A stretch of DNA of 64,000 nt. It comes from Flavobacteriales bacterium. GTDB lineage: Bacteria > Bacteroidota > Bacteroidia > Flavobacteriales_F > PHOS-HE28. The notes below the pieces were generated by a model. That model saw only the letters and a list, made by a program, of their open reading frames with translations. It did not search any database and had not been told where the DNA came from. The number at the start of each line of letters is the position of its first letter. Positions within the stretch are counted from its first letter, which is position 1. The translations under genes were made by a program, and so were the position numbers. This document shows, piece by piece, positions 37,046-45,371 of this stretch. Location: contig JAHBUL010000004.1 of assembly GCA_019638085.1 (NCBI GenBank), positions 166,444 to 230,443 of the forward strand, given 5' to 3'.

Positions 37046-39219
37046 GGCGGGTCCTGGCATTCGGCCTTGCCTTGCTGGCCTTCATCTTCTCCTTGCGCGC
37101 GCAGGACGTATCGCCCGAGCTGCGCAACATCGTGGAGCAGCGCTTGTCAGCCATCGCCGAACTTTTGGGAGACGACAGCGATGTGGATCTTGCCGAACTG
37201 GCCGATCAATTGCTTGACCGCCTGAATGACCCGATCAATCTGAACAGGACCACAGCCGAGGAGTTGGGATCGCTCCACATGCTATCCGACATTGAGGTGG
37301 CCGCCATCCTGCGGCATAAGCAACGCTTTGGCAAATTCATCAGCATCTATGAACTACAAACGGTGGAAGGACTTGGCCTGGCCACCTTGGAGCTGATCCG
37401 GCCCTTTGTTACCATTACAGGTGAAGGCAGTTCCAATACGCCGCTGAAGACCATGCTCGCCAATGGCAGACATGAATACCTCCTGCGCACACAGATCAAT
37501 ATCGAGCAGCGTCGTGGTTTCATCGGAGGCGGTGACCCCTTCAACAAGCCCTACTACTTCCCCAACGGCACACCGCTTCCCGATACGGACGATCCCGCCG
37601 TGATGGATTCCTTGCGACAGAACAGCAAGGTGTATCTGGGCAGTCCTTGGAAGCTCTACACCCGCTATCGCTTCCAGTACAGACGCAATATTTCCTTCGG
37701 CGTAACGGCTGAAAAGGATGAAGGCGAAGAGTTCTTCAAGGGAACCCAAAAGCAAGGTTTTGACTTCTACTCCGCGCATTTGTTCCTGCGGGACATCGGC
37801 CCGGTAAAGGCGCTTGCCCTGGGTGACTTCCAAGCGCAATTCGGGCAAGGACTGGTGTTCTCCAGCGGACTGTCCTTCTCACGGAAGTCCGCCTATACGA
37901 TGAACATCAAGCGCAACGCAGCGGGTTTGGCTCCTTACGCGAGTGTGAATGAGAACCAGTTCCTGCGTGGCGCGGGTATTACCATGGATCTTGGTAAACG
38001 ACTGGAGGGCACGGCGTTCATCAGCCACAAAAAATACGATGCCAACGTGGTGAACCCGGCAGATACCGTATCCTCTGGTACCGATGTGGACCTGGCCACC
38101 TTCAGCTCCTTCCAGGAGGACGGCTTCCACCGCACCTATAACGAACTGGCAAAAAAGAGCGCCTTGGACGAGCTGATCTATGGCGGCCACCTGCGCTACC
38201 GGGGAAATGGATGGGACGTAGGTGCCACGGCCGCCCAAGTGAACTTCGACAACAGTCTGAAAAAGACAAATACTCAACCCTATAACCAATTCGAGTTCCA
38301 AGGGAATGTGAACACCACCTACGGCATCGATTGGAACGTGCCGTACCGCAACGTCACTTGGTTCGGGGAAGGTGCGCGCAGCTCCAATGGAGGCATGGCC
38401 GGCCTTACCGGCCTGTTGGTGGCTTTGGACAAACGCCTCTCATTGGCCATGTTCTACCGGGACCTCCAACGGGATTTCCAAGGTCTGTACAGCAGCGCGT
38501 TGGCGGAAAGTTCAAACCCGTGGAACGAACGAGGGCTCTATACAGGCATCGAGATCAAGCCCAACCGCCAATGGGTGTTCAATGGCTACTTCGACCAATT
38601 CACCTTCCCGTGGCTGCGCTACCAAACAGATGGACTGAGCAATGGGCATGAGATACTGGGGCAGCTTACTTGGACCCCGAGCCGCAGGATCCAATTGTAC
38701 GTGAAGGCACGCACACAATCCAAACCCCGCAACACATCGGAGAGCGTTGCTGGTGTATTACCCTTGGTGGATACCCGGCAGGACAATTACCGCTTCAATG
38801 CCAGCTACCGTGTTAGCCCCGATGTGACCTTGCGCACCCGCTTCGAACGGGTGAACTACCAGCGTGGTGCAGGGGAAGTGCAGCATGGTTTCATGGTGTA
38901 TCAGGACGTGATCCATCGTCCGATGATGGGAAAACTTGAGTTTACCGGAAGGGTGATGCTGTTCGCTACGGACAGCTACGATGCTAGGATCTATGCGTTC
39001 GAATCCGATGTTCCGGGTGTTTACAGTTTGCCGCCCATATACGGGCGCGGCATGCGGTGGTACACCATGCTGCGCTGGTCAGTGGCCCGGGGTATCGATC
39101 TTTGGGCACGCTATGGCATCACCATGTATACCGATCGGGACGTGATCAGTTCGGGACTACAGGAGATCTCGGGAGACACCCGAAGTGATCTGAAGGTGCA
39201 ACTTCGGTTGAAGTTCTAA
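37042..39219 (+). CDS. helix-hairpin-helix protein with outer-membrane barrel
   Basis: This 725-residue protein has a signal peptide (FGLALLAFIFSLRAQ), then ComEA-like helix-hairpin-helix segments at about residues 55-130: LNRTTAEELGSLHMLSDIEVAAILRHKQRFGKFISIYELQTVEGLGLATLELI. The remaining ~590 residues look like a large outer-membrane beta-barrel, ending KVQLRLKF. The HHH-plus-barrel arrangement occurs in Bacteroidota; its function is not established. Four-base overlap with the PorV-like gene implies co-translation and a shared task. Confidence 0.82.
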   Translation: MRRVLAFGLALLAFIFSLRAQDVSPELRNIVEQRLSAIAELLGDDSDVDLAELADQLLDRLNDPINLNRTTAEELGSLHMLSDIEVAAILRHKQRFGKFISIYELQTVEGLGLATLELIRPFVTITGEGSSNTPLKTMLANGRHEYLLRTQINIEQRRGFIGGGDPFNKPYYFPNGTPLPDTDDPAVMDSLRQNSKVYLGSPWKLYTRYRFQYRRNISFGVTAEKDEGEEFFKGTQKQGFDFYSAHLFLRDIGPVKALALGDFQAQFGQGLVFSSGLSFSRKSAYTMNIKRNAAGLAPYASVNENQFLRGAGITMDLGKRLEGTAFISHKKYDANVVNPADTVSSGTDVDLATFSSFQEDGFHRTYNELAKKSALDELIYGGHLRYRGNGWDVGATAAQVNFDNSLKKTNTQPYNQFEFQGNVNTTYGIDWNVPYRNVTWFGEGARSSNGGMAGLTGLLVALDKRLSLAMFYRDLQRDFQGLYSSALAESSNPWNERGLYTGIEIKPNRQWVFNGYFDQFTFPWLRYQTDGLSNGHEILGQLTWTPSRRIQLYVKARTQSKPRNTSESVAGVLPLVDTRQDNYRFNASYRVSPDVTLRTRFERVNYQRGAGEVQHGFMVYQDVIHRPMMGKLEFTGRVMLFATDSYDARIYAFESDVPGVYSLPPIYGRGMRWYTMLRWSVARGIDLWARYGITMYTDRDVISSGLQEISGDTRSDLKVQLRLKF

Positions 39220-39232
39220 ACGGTCCTCGGGA

Positions 39233-39451
39233 TCACGGAACTCGAGGCGGCATGGTCTGTTCCGTGGGTGCAGGCACCACCTCATGTTCATTGTACTGAC
39301 TGTAGATAACCACCGCAATGATGGATCCCACCACCAGTAGGAGCAGCAGGATCAACAGCATGGATCGCATGGCGAGGGCATCGTTTTTTGCGGGCGGATG
39401 AAAGCCCACGTTCGTATCGTGCTTACCGGGACCTGAAGTGGAGGTGCTCAT
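39233..39451 (-). CDS. small single-pass membrane protein
   Basis: ATG 39451 (MSTSTSGPG) is preferred to the frame start at 39481, giving 72 residues. A cytoplasmic ~30-residue N-terminus precedes one transmembrane helix (MLLILLLLLVVGSIIAVVIY) and a short Pro-rich tail. No family recognised. It lies 26 bases downstream of the Pro-rich gene, with which it is likely co-transcribed. Confidence 0.6.
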   Translation of the reverse strand: MSTSTSGPGKHDTNVGFHPPAKNDALAMRSMLLILLLLLVVGSIIAVVIYSQYNEHEVVPAPTEQTMPPRVP

Positions 39452-39477
39452 GAGCTTGGTTGTTGGTGAACCGACGT

Positions 39478-39744
39478 TCATTGAAAACCGATCTTCCCGC
39501 TTGTCGGCTTCGCGGGTTTGGGATCGGACGGATGTTCGCGTGTGGGTTCCGGCTTCTTACCCGGTTCACTGGGTACTTCCTGCGGTGTACGGGTAGGCGG
39601 ATGTTGGTCCGGAGATGGATCCGGCTTGGTCCCGGGCTTGGGAACCTGATGCGGCTTACCGGGATCAGGGATCGGTGGAGTGGCAGGACCGGGTTGTGTG
39701 CTATCAATTGGATCAGTCATGGTCATGTATTCTTCGTTGCTCAT
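39478..39744 (-). CDS. proline-rich hypothetical protein
   Basis: This 88-residue, highly charged, Pro/Lys-rich protein has no signal peptide or membrane segment (PGPATPPIPDPGKPHQVPKPG...). It is likely disordered. The coding call rests on an intact frame and position between a small membrane gene and the DUF2383 gene rather than on family. Proteins of this sort accompany stress genes in many Bacteroidota. Confidence 0.5.
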   Translation of the reverse strand: MSNEEYMTMTDPIDSTQPGPATPPIPDPGKPHQVPKPGTKPDPSPDQHPPTRTPQEVPSEPGKKPEPTREHPSDPKPAKPTSGKIGFQ

Positions 39745-39885
39745 CAGTGCGGATCAAGTGCCAGATCCGGGAAATAGTAGTACTCGGGTGCATTTGAACA
39801 GGACCGGCCCAAGTAGCTGCGTTTCGATCGGGGTGATCTGAGGAATCCCCTCCACGATCCCGGTATTTCGATCACAACTGCCGCC

Positions 39886-40332
39886 TCATCCCTCGGAGAT
39901 GGACATGTTCAATAGATTGATCCGCTCCAGATTGTCCATCAATTCCTCCCGTTGCACCCGCAGGACCTCCTTCACCTCCTCTGTCACGCCCTCGTCCCGC
40001 AACGCGGCATCCACCCTGCCGATCAAATAGGATTCACCACGGAGGCATTCGCTGATCATGTTCACATCGTCGGTGTGGGCGACCACATCGCGGATAGCGA
40101 TCCATACCCTGTGCAGCATCCCTTTGAACGTACCGGACAGCGGTGGACGTATGCCCCGGTCCTCCAATAGACCGGAGACCGTGGCGATCTTGTCGATCCG
40201 ACCTTGGCCTATTCCAGTGAGTAGATCGGTCAAGCGCGGATCGTCCGTCCTCCGCGACGTATCCCCGTATCCGAGCTTGCTGTCTATCAGCAACTCGCTG
40301 ATATCCTTGAGGTATCGATCCGTGGTTGTCAT
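39886..40332 (-). CDS. DUF2383 (PA2169-type) four-helix protein, paralog 1
   Basis: ATG 40332 (MTTTDRYLKDISELLI) is chosen over an ATG at 40356 because a conserved upstream motif (40359-40371) abuts the latter and the two paralogs start at the same alignment point; the product is 148 residues. The fold is a ferritin-like helical bundle with DISELLIDSKLGYG, then GMLHRVWIAIRDVVAHTDDVNMISECLRGESYLIGR. The function of DUF2383 is unknown; members are common in stress-linked gene sets. Two paralogs lie at 44366 and 55861. Confidence 0.85.
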   Translation of the reverse strand: MTTTDRYLKDISELLIDSKLGYGDTSRRTDDPRLTDLLTGIGQGRIDKIATVSGLLEDRGIRPPLSGTFKGMLHRVWIAIRDVVAHTDDVNMISECLRGESYLIGRVDAALRDEGVTEEVKEVLRVQREELMDNLERINLLNMSISEG

Positions 40333-40735
40333 TGTAATGGTGTTTGTCCCCTTCATGGCCAATATCATACCGCCTCTCGCACTTTTCGGGAACCAGCCCC
40401 ATATCCGGTGGCCCTCTACGGCCACAGGGTGTTCCAACAGCGACCGGCGGGCTTCCCCTCCACCCTGGGATCGGGGAAGGATCTGCACGAGCCGTTGCCC
40501 GATCGGGGTATGGAGGAACAAAACCAACAGCCCGGTTTGACGATCATCCCGCGGATCGTATCGCGCACCACGCCCGCCCCATGAGCCATGGTGGAAGCGG
40601 CCTTGATGAGCGAACGGTGTCCACGGCGTGCGCATAGTACACTCGGATCCCCGGGACTTGATCTATTGGCACCCACCTTGGATAGCCAACTACCGACCGG
40701 AAGGGCGAAATTGCTTGGTACGGTCGATCTCGACC
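40333..40735. other. divergent intergenic region with shared motif and palindrome
   Basis: About 400 bases separate DUF2383 paralog 1 from the weak gene at 40736. It holds the motif at 40359-40371 and the perfect palindrome GGTCGA-TC-TCGACC at 40722-40735, directly before ATG 40736, which may be an operator. I see no other gene or repeat. Confidence 0.5.
40359..40371 (-). promoter_or_regulatory. shared stress-island motif, copy 1
   Basis: On the minus strand this reads GGTATGATATTGG, with 26 bases to ATG 40332. It matches copies at 44987, 46378 and 48269 (consensus GGTAYGAWWWTG). It may be a -10-type promoter element; see findings. Confidence 0.5.
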
Positions 40736-41050
40736 ATGGCTCGGACTAGCGAAGAAGGCTCTACACTTAAGCAGCAGGATACTGACATAGGACGGGAGTT
40801 GCTCCGGCTTTTTCTCCAAAAGCATCGGCCCATACCCAAGCGGCCTGCGTTCTCCCGCACATCCACACTGATCGTTCGCAAGGAATTCCTACCCTTCTAT
40901 TACGCCATCTACGACCATGATCTGGCCCGTTTCATTGAGCTCCAATATCGCACAGTGAAAGATGGCCCGTTGCTTACGGTGCAAGTGCCCATGGATGTGC
41001 AACCACCGGGACCAGCCATAAGATCGACCGGGCCGAGCGGAGCGGGATGA
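40736..41050 (+). CDS. uncertain small hypothetical protein
   Basis: ATG 40736 in a frame open from 40628 gives 104 residues: Arg/Lys-rich N-terminus, then FSRTSTLIVRKEFLPFYYAIYDHDLARFIELQYRT. No family known. The tail is low in complexity and Pro-rich. Support is weak: no shared family and a palindrome instead of a clear ribosome binding site before the start. The helical middle looks more protein-like than typical noise. Confidence 0.35.
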   Translation: MARTSEEGSTLKQQDTDIGRELLRLFLQKHRPIPKRPAFSRTSTLIVRKEFLPFYYAIYDHDLARFIELQYRTVKDGPLLTVQVPMDVQPPGPAIRSTGPSGAG

Positions 41051-41124
41051 CTGTTCGAGGCTCGTTCCAAACTCAGTTGCCTGGTAGCGGCATTCGGATC
41101 ACTGGAATGAGGGAACTAATGCAT

Positions 41125-41148
41125 TGTGGGAGCTTGATAGCTCCCACA
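41125..41148. other. perfect hairpin before GEVED gene
   Basis: TGTGGGAGCT-TGAT-AGCTCCCACA is a 10-bp perfect stem with a 4-base loop. No T run follows on either strand, so it is not an ordinary terminator. It lies 18 bases before the promoter of the next gene and could end transcription from 40736 weakly or bind a protein. Confidence 0.55.
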
Positions 41149-41165
41149 GCGAAGACGAATCCAAC

Positions 41166-41197
41166 TTGCTGAATTTTGTCTGATCGCTGTACTTTAG
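41166..41197 (+). promoter_or_regulatory. promoter for GEVED/T9SS gene
   Basis: TTG at 41166-41168 and TACTTTAG at 41190-41197, 21 bases apart, approximate the Bacteroidota -33/-7 elements, and the start codon is 31 bases further on. The fit is good but not perfect (last base of the -7 box preserved, one mismatch). Confidence 0.55.
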
Positions 41198-41227
41198 ATG
41201 CTCCTGAACATCCAAAACCCACCACAC

Positions 41228-42001
41228 ATGAAACGTCTTTCCGCTTTCCTGCCCTTAGCACTGCTTGCAATTTTCGGTGTGAACGCCCAGTACTGCTCGC
41301 CAAGTTTTGAAAATGGATGTAGCCTCTGGCATATCATGAACGTGAGCGTAGGCTCCTCCTTCAACTGGAACTTTACGGATTGCGCCGATTGGGACCAGAC
41401 CCCTACCACGATCCCGGTGAACTCCACGGACATGGTACCCATGTCCGTGACTTCCGGCATCTGGTGTGGCAGCAGTGTATGGGTGGATTGGAACAACAGC
41501 AGCAGTTTCGAGGAATCCGAGAACCTGTACCACAGCTATGTTGGCGGAGACCCGAGCTATACCTACAACTTCAATATTGTGGTGCCCAATGGAACACCTG
41601 CTGGACAGTACCGCATGCGCATCATCGGTGCATGGGGCTCCGATGGGTTCACGGTCGGGAGCCAGAATGGCTATGGCCCGTGCGGCAATTTCCTATACGG
41701 CAACTTCAACGACTTCACGTTGGAAGTGAGCACTCCCACGTCGATCGCTGACCTTGCGAACGCATCCACATTTTCGGTCAGCCCCAACCCCACCACCGGC
41801 ATGGTGACACTGAACTTGGGCCAACGAAACGCGCAGGACATGATCACCGTGGAAGGCATGGACGGACGTGTAGTGCGTGAAGTGATCACCACTGGAACCA
41901 CGGTGCTGAACTTGGACTTGAGCGACCTGCCGGCGGGGATGTATTTCCTTCGGAATACTTCGGATACCAGCGCGCATCCCGCGCGGCTCGTGAAGCAGTG
42001 A
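41228..42001 (+). CDS. GEVED domain protein with T9SS type A sorting
   Basis: ATG 41228 starts the signal peptide (MKRLSAFLPLALLAIFGVNAQ) and gives 257 residues. Residues ~20-170 are a GEVED-like domain (VWVDWNNSSSFEESENLY, then NIVVPNGTPAGQYRMRIIGAWG, then GNFNDFTLEV). The C-terminal ~75 residues are a type A sorting domain (FSVSPNPTTGMVTLNLG, then VEGMDGRVVREV, then LPAGMYFLRN). It is a small secreted or surface protein of unknown role. A promoter lies at 41166-41197. Confidence 0.9.
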   Translation: MKRLSAFLPLALLAIFGVNAQYCSPSFENGCSLWHIMNVSVGSSFNWNFTDCADWDQTPTTIPVNSTDMVPMSVTSGIWCGSSVWVDWNNSSSFEESENLYHSYVGGDPSYTYNFNIVVPNGTPAGQYRMRIIGAWGSDGFTVGSQNGYGPCGNFLYGNFNDFTLEVSTPTSIADLANASTFSVSPNPTTGMVTLNLGQRNAQDMITVEGMDGRVVREVITTGTTVLNLDLSDLPAGMYFLRNTSDTSAHPARLVKQ

Positions 42002-42364
42002 GTGAGTTCCTTTGGGTTAGCTGACCAGCCTCACCACACGCTCCAGCAGGTGTGCCAGCCCCCCGCATGATCGATCATATTTTATGGCGGGGCCACGTGC
42101 GGGTGTTGGGGTCGCAACCGGTCCTTGAAGAGCCTTGAAGGACCGGGTTCCTTTGGTAGGTGCTCATGGTATTATTAATTCTGAACTCGACCTTTCAAGG
42201 ATGATCACGAGGAATAATTGGTTGTGAACTCGGCCCTTCGAGGCCCTCAGGGACCGAGTTCACGAGACCCTCAGGGACCGAGTTCACGAGGCCCTCGAGG
42301 ACCGAGTTCACGAGCCTCGGGCGGCGATCGCTACCTTCATCCCACTTCCGATCAAATCCCTAAC
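42002..42364. other. repeat-rich intergenic region
   Basis: These 363 bases hold no credible gene. They contain a CCCCGC/GCGGGG hairpin (42061-42092), an ACCGGTCCTT/AAGGACCGGGT stem (42117-42148), a TGTGAACTCGGCCC arm (about 42223-42236) inverted to the tandem repeat, and the repeat itself (42241-42312). A TACCTTCA box near 42332 may be the OsmC -7 element. Confidence 0.65.
42241..42312 (+). repeat. three tandem 24-bp repeats upstream of osmC-like gene
   Basis: Units AGGCCCTCAGGGACCGAGTT+CACG, AGACCCTCAGGG... and AGGCCCTCGAGG... run at 42241, 42265 and 42289. Each carries CCTCAGGG or CCCTCGAGG with near palindromic symmetry. In one frame they would encode RGPQGPSS-like repeats, but that frame is probably not translated. 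Confidence 0.8.
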
Positions 42365-42760
42365 ATGTCCCATTCCATTGATGCACACATCGGCCGTGAC
42401 CATTACCGCACGGAGATCCGTACCGCTTCCCATACATTGATCGCGGATGAGCCGGAGCAGAACGGTGGTAAGGACCTTGGTTTCACCCCGCACCAACTGT
42501 TGGCCGCTGCCTTGGGTGGTTGCACCAATGCCACCGTGCGCATGTACGCGGACCGGAAGGAATGGCCGCTCGAAGCGGTCGACACGCAGGTGATGATCGA
42601 GCATGGCGACAACTTCGATACCACCCGGATCCACCGATCCATCCGATTCACCGGTGCCCTTACAGAAGAGCAACGCTCACGCCTGCTGCAGATCGCGGAA
42701 CGCTGCCCTATCCACCGCACGTTGAGTGGTGACCTGAAGATCCTTACCGAACTGTTGTGA
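42365..42760 (+). CDS. OsmC family protein
   Basis: ATG 42365 (MSHSIDAHIGRDHYRTEIRT) gives 131 residues; the longer frame start at 42218 would add the tandem-repeat translation and is rejected. The fold is the OsmC/YhfA type, with the two redox cysteines in AALGGCTNATVRMYADRKEW (about residue 54) and AERCPIHRTLSGD (about residue 117). Such proteins detoxify organic hydroperoxides or handle other thiol reactions. It lies in the stress island. Confidence 0.92.
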   Translation: MSHSIDAHIGRDHYRTEIRTASHTLIADEPEQNGGKDLGFTPHQLLAAALGGCTNATVRMYADRKEWPLEAVDTQVMIEHGDNFDTTRIHRSIRFTGALTEEQRSRLLQIAERCPIHRTLSGDLKILTELL

Positions 42761-42811
42761 CCTTCGGGTCTCCGCCATTCGGCTGAAACTCTTTGATGTC
42801 AGGGCTAACTA

Positions 42812-43036
42812 TTACTTCCGCCTTACCATCAAGCTGCCCGGAGGGCTCACTTGCACATCCTGCAGCAAGAGTATGCCACCCACAAAGAGGGCAAAGCCCC
42901 CTCCGAGGAAGAGCACCGTGTTCAGGTCGAACACATCCGACAACTCGGCCAGATGTGCGCTGCTGAGATGGAGCAGGCCGCAAAGGCCGAAGAAGATGCC
43001 GGAGATCAAGCTCGCAATGCCAATTGTTCTGTTCAT
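42812..43036 (-). CDS. small membrane protein, two helices
   Basis: This 74-residue protein has two transmembrane helices (IGIASLISGIFFGLCGLLHL and VLFLGGGFALFVGGILLLQ) and a short positively charged C-terminus (MVRRK). No family recognised. It is convergent with the OsmC gene. The intact frame and clear membrane topology support it, but not its function. Confidence 0.6.
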   Translation of the reverse strand: MNRTIGIASLISGIFFGLCGLLHLSSAHLAELSDVFDLNTVLFLGGGFALFVGGILLLQDVQVSPPGSLMVRRK

Positions 43037-43150
43037 CGCATGAGGGGTATTTCAATGATCAAACAGATCCATCGCGTCTACGGTTCACTTCTGCGTGAGG
43101 CGGTCCATGGTTCCACGCAATAGGAGCTTACCGCGGTCTGCCGAGGAATA

Positions 43151-44335
43151 CTACTCCTCCCCTTTCTTCGTGTCCGCTTCCGCCTCAGTGCGGCCCTTAT
43201 CATCGCTATTGAACAGTTTCTCGAAGAAACCGCGATCATCCTTCTTCTCGATCTCACCAACGGAGTTAATGGAGACCTCCTGGTCCAATGCGGGAACAAG
43301 GGCTTGTATGAAGGCGTTACGCAACAACTGGATCACGGCGTAGATCGAACTGGTCTTCACATCATCCAACTTGCCTTTCAGTTCCACCTTGGTGGCCACT
43401 TGCTCCTTTCGCGGATTGGTAAGGATGCTACCCACTGTTCCTACTATCCCTTCATAGACCTTGTGGAAGAATGAATCATTCTTGTCCTCCGGACCGAGAA
43501 CATCCAGGTCCTTGATCACCGGTTTCACATAACCGGTGAACTCGCCGTTCCGCGTGGCGATCTCGGTGTAAAGGCTCATAGTACCTTGGTTCACGTCCAC
43601 ATTGCCGTAGGCCTGTAGCATTTCATTCAGTTCGGTCAGATCTGTCTCCGTCAACTTGAGGTTCATGTCGAAAGTGGGTGATGGCGCCAAGGGATCGATG
43701 CCCATGTTGAACGTCAGTTGCCCACCGTAAAGCCCGGCGCTGGCCACTACTTTGGATGGCAGTACGACGGTGCTGTCCATGGCATTGCTCAAATTGGTCG
43801 CAAGCAGGTCCACTTGGCTCAGCTGCACATCCACTTTGGGGCTCGACGTGGGATCGATATAGCGGACCGCACTGTTGTGGAATTCCAGCCGGTTGATCTT
43901 CAATGGCATGAAATCATGCAACAGGTCCGCAAAACTTGCGGTGTCCTTTTGCAGTTCGGCCGGCTCAGCCACCTCCTTCGTAAAACGGACCTCCGCTGTG
44001 TCCACCACCAGTTCGCCCACGATGCTGCCATGGAAGAGCGCACGCCATTCCACGGAAAGGTCGATCACACCGGCACTCAGAAAAGGGGTTCGTTCCTCCG
44101 TCACCGTATCTTTCCTGTCAAGGTAGAAGCCTTCGAGCTTATACGCTCCACGGATGATCGCCAGGTCCAGGTCCGCAATGTGTCCGTAGTAGCCTTTGAC
44201 CTTTTTCAGACGGTCATTCGCGAAATGCAGCAGCACATAAGGGAGAATGATCCGGACGATCAGCAAGGCCGCGATCACGATAAGGAGGACGCGCCAGCGC
44301 TTGTTGCGGGTGGAGCGGGATGGGCGTTCGGTCAT
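43151..44335 (-). CDS. DUF748/AsmA-like domain protein
   Basis: This 394-residue protein has one N-terminal membrane helix (residues ~12-33), then GYYGHIADLDLAIIRGAYKLEGFYL and repeated beta segments of the DUF748/AsmA-like type (SVEWRALFHGSIVGELVVDTAEVRF, then FHNSAVRYIDP). The last ~70 residues are charged and probably disordered (AEADTKKGEE). AsmA-like proteins are linked to lipid transport or outer-membrane maintenance. The start is 30 bases downstream of DUF2383 paralog 2, so the pair is one transcription unit. Confidence 0.8.
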   Translation of the reverse strand: MTERPSRSTRNKRWRVLLIVIAALLIVRIILPYVLLHFANDRLKKVKGYYGHIADLDLAIIRGAYKLEGFYLDRKDTVTEERTPFLSAGVIDLSVEWRALFHGSIVGELVVDTAEVRFTKEVAEPAELQKDTASFADLLHDFMPLKINRLEFHNSAVRYIDPTSSPKVDVQLSQVDLLATNLSNAMDSTVVLPSKVVASAGLYGGQLTFNMGIDPLAPSPTFDMNLKLTETDLTELNEMLQAYGNVDVNQGTMSLYTEIATRNGEFTGYVKPVIKDLDVLGPEDKNDSFFHKVYEGIVGTVGSILTNPRKEQVATKVELKGKLDDVKTSSIYAVIQLLRNAFIQALVPALDQEVSINSVGEIEKKDDRGFFEKLFNSDDKGRTEAEADTKKGEE

Positions 44336-44365
44336 GGAACAGGTCTTAAGGGGTGGAGGATATGA

Positions 44366-44827
44366 TCAGTGCTCAACGGACTCCAAGGCCTGACGGGTCT
44401 CAGTGATCTCGTGCAGGTTCCTTTCGATCTCAGCATATTGCCGGGCCAACGTGGCCCGGCTGGCCTCGTTCAGGTCGATCGTATTCAACACCTTTTGATA
44501 GCGGCGAAGCAGGTCCAACTCCTGTCGCTCACATTCCACCAGCACGTTCACTTCGCTGGTATTGTTCAGCATGTCGCGGAACTTGAGTGCGACGCGATGG
44601 ATGGTCCCAGCCATGGTGCCGCTGCCCGGCTTCGCACGCGGGTCGTGTTGTACCAGGTCCTGTGCCAATTCACTCTCAAGTGCGGTACGTTGGGAACTGA
44701 TGAGGAGTAGCAACTGTTTTACCTGCTGATCGTCCACGCGCTGTGCAGTGGCCTTATAGTCCTTCCGGCTATCGGCCAGAAGATCGTGGATCTCCTGTAT
44801 GGATCTGAATTGTTCGTCGGTGTGCAT
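44366..44827 (-). CDS. DUF2383 (PA2169-type) four-helix protein, paralog 2
   Basis: ATG 44827 (MHTDEQFRSIQEIHDLLADSRKDYK) gives 153 residues, at the same start as the other paralogs; the frame start at 44974 is dropped. The core HRVALKFRDMLNNTSEVNVLVECERQELDLLRRYQ aligns with paralogs 1 and 3. It is upstream of the DUF748 gene. Upstream, TGTATGCTTTACC is only a weak match to the shared motif. Confidence 0.85.
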   Translation of the reverse strand: MHTDEQFRSIQEIHDLLADSRKDYKATAQRVDDQQVKQLLLLISSQRTALESELAQDLVQHDPRAKPGSGTMAGTIHRVALKFRDMLNNTSEVNVLVECERQELDLLRRYQKVLNTIDLNEASRATLARQYAEIERNLHEITETRQALESVEH

Positions 44828-44986
44828 CGTACAAAATGTATTGGGGTAAAGCATACAGCCATCATCGGGCCGTTCACTTACGCTCCCTGAAATTCGCATA
44901 CCATCGGGCAGACCCACCGCCTGCATTGCCCATATTGAGGAAGTTCCACCACGAAACCCGCAGCTGGCTCGCATGGAAAGTGGTCC

Positions 44987-44999
44987 GGTACGATAAATG
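44987..44999 (+). promoter_or_regulatory. shared stress-island motif, copy 2
   Basis: GGTACGATAAATG ends 33 bases before ATG 45033. It matches copies at 40359, 46378 and 48269. Confidence 0.5.
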
Positions 45000-45032
45000 C
45001 CGGAGTGTCACCAACCAAAAAACCACACGATC

Positions 45033-45200
45033 ATGCTTAGATGGGTAGTTACTTTCCTCGTTATCGCGATCATCGCCGGGATCCTCGGATTCGGTGGATT
45101 GGCGGCCGGTGCCGCAGAGATCGCCAAGATCATTTTCTACATCTTCCTGGTGCTTCTCGTGCTGTCCCTCCTGTTCGGCTCACGCATCTGGAAAGGCTAA
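45033..45200 (+). CDS. DUF1328 small membrane protein
   Basis: ATG 45033 ([26 protein letters not shown]) gives 55 residues and the exact DUF1328 family form: two transmembrane helices, the second [21 protein letters not shown] longer frame from 44997 is less likely. The function is unknown; homologues are common in stress-responsive gene sets. A terminator follows at 45220. Confidence 0.92.
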   Translation: MLRWVVTFLVIAIIAGILGFGGLAAGAAEIAKIIFYIFLVLLVLSLLFGSRIWKG

Positions 45201-45219
45201 CGGAACCCTGCTCCAAGAG

Positions 45220-45260
45220 GAAGGCCCGGTGGTGGAACGATCCATCATCGGGCCTTCTTT
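45220..45260 (+). terminator. terminator after DUF1328 gene
   Basis: GAAGGCCCG and CGGGCCTTC form a 9-bp stem around an imperfectly paired loop and are followed by TTT, 20 bases after the DUF1328 stop. Confidence 0.75.
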
Positions 45261-45371
45261 CGGAAGTGGGGTGATGCGGGGAAAGCAAGAGTGCTTCACC
45301 GCAGAGTGTCTCTGCTTACACTCCGTCCTGCTGGTGCTCGGGGCATTCGTTGGCAATCGCGCCCTGCTGTG

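Noticed and set aside
42241-42312. CRISPR array
   Set aside because: The repeats are contiguous with no spacers and there are no cas genes.
42218-42364. Collagen-like N-terminal extension (RGPQGPSS repeats) of the OsmC protein
   Set aside because: The family start is ATG 42365 and the extension is only a translation of the 24-bp repeats.
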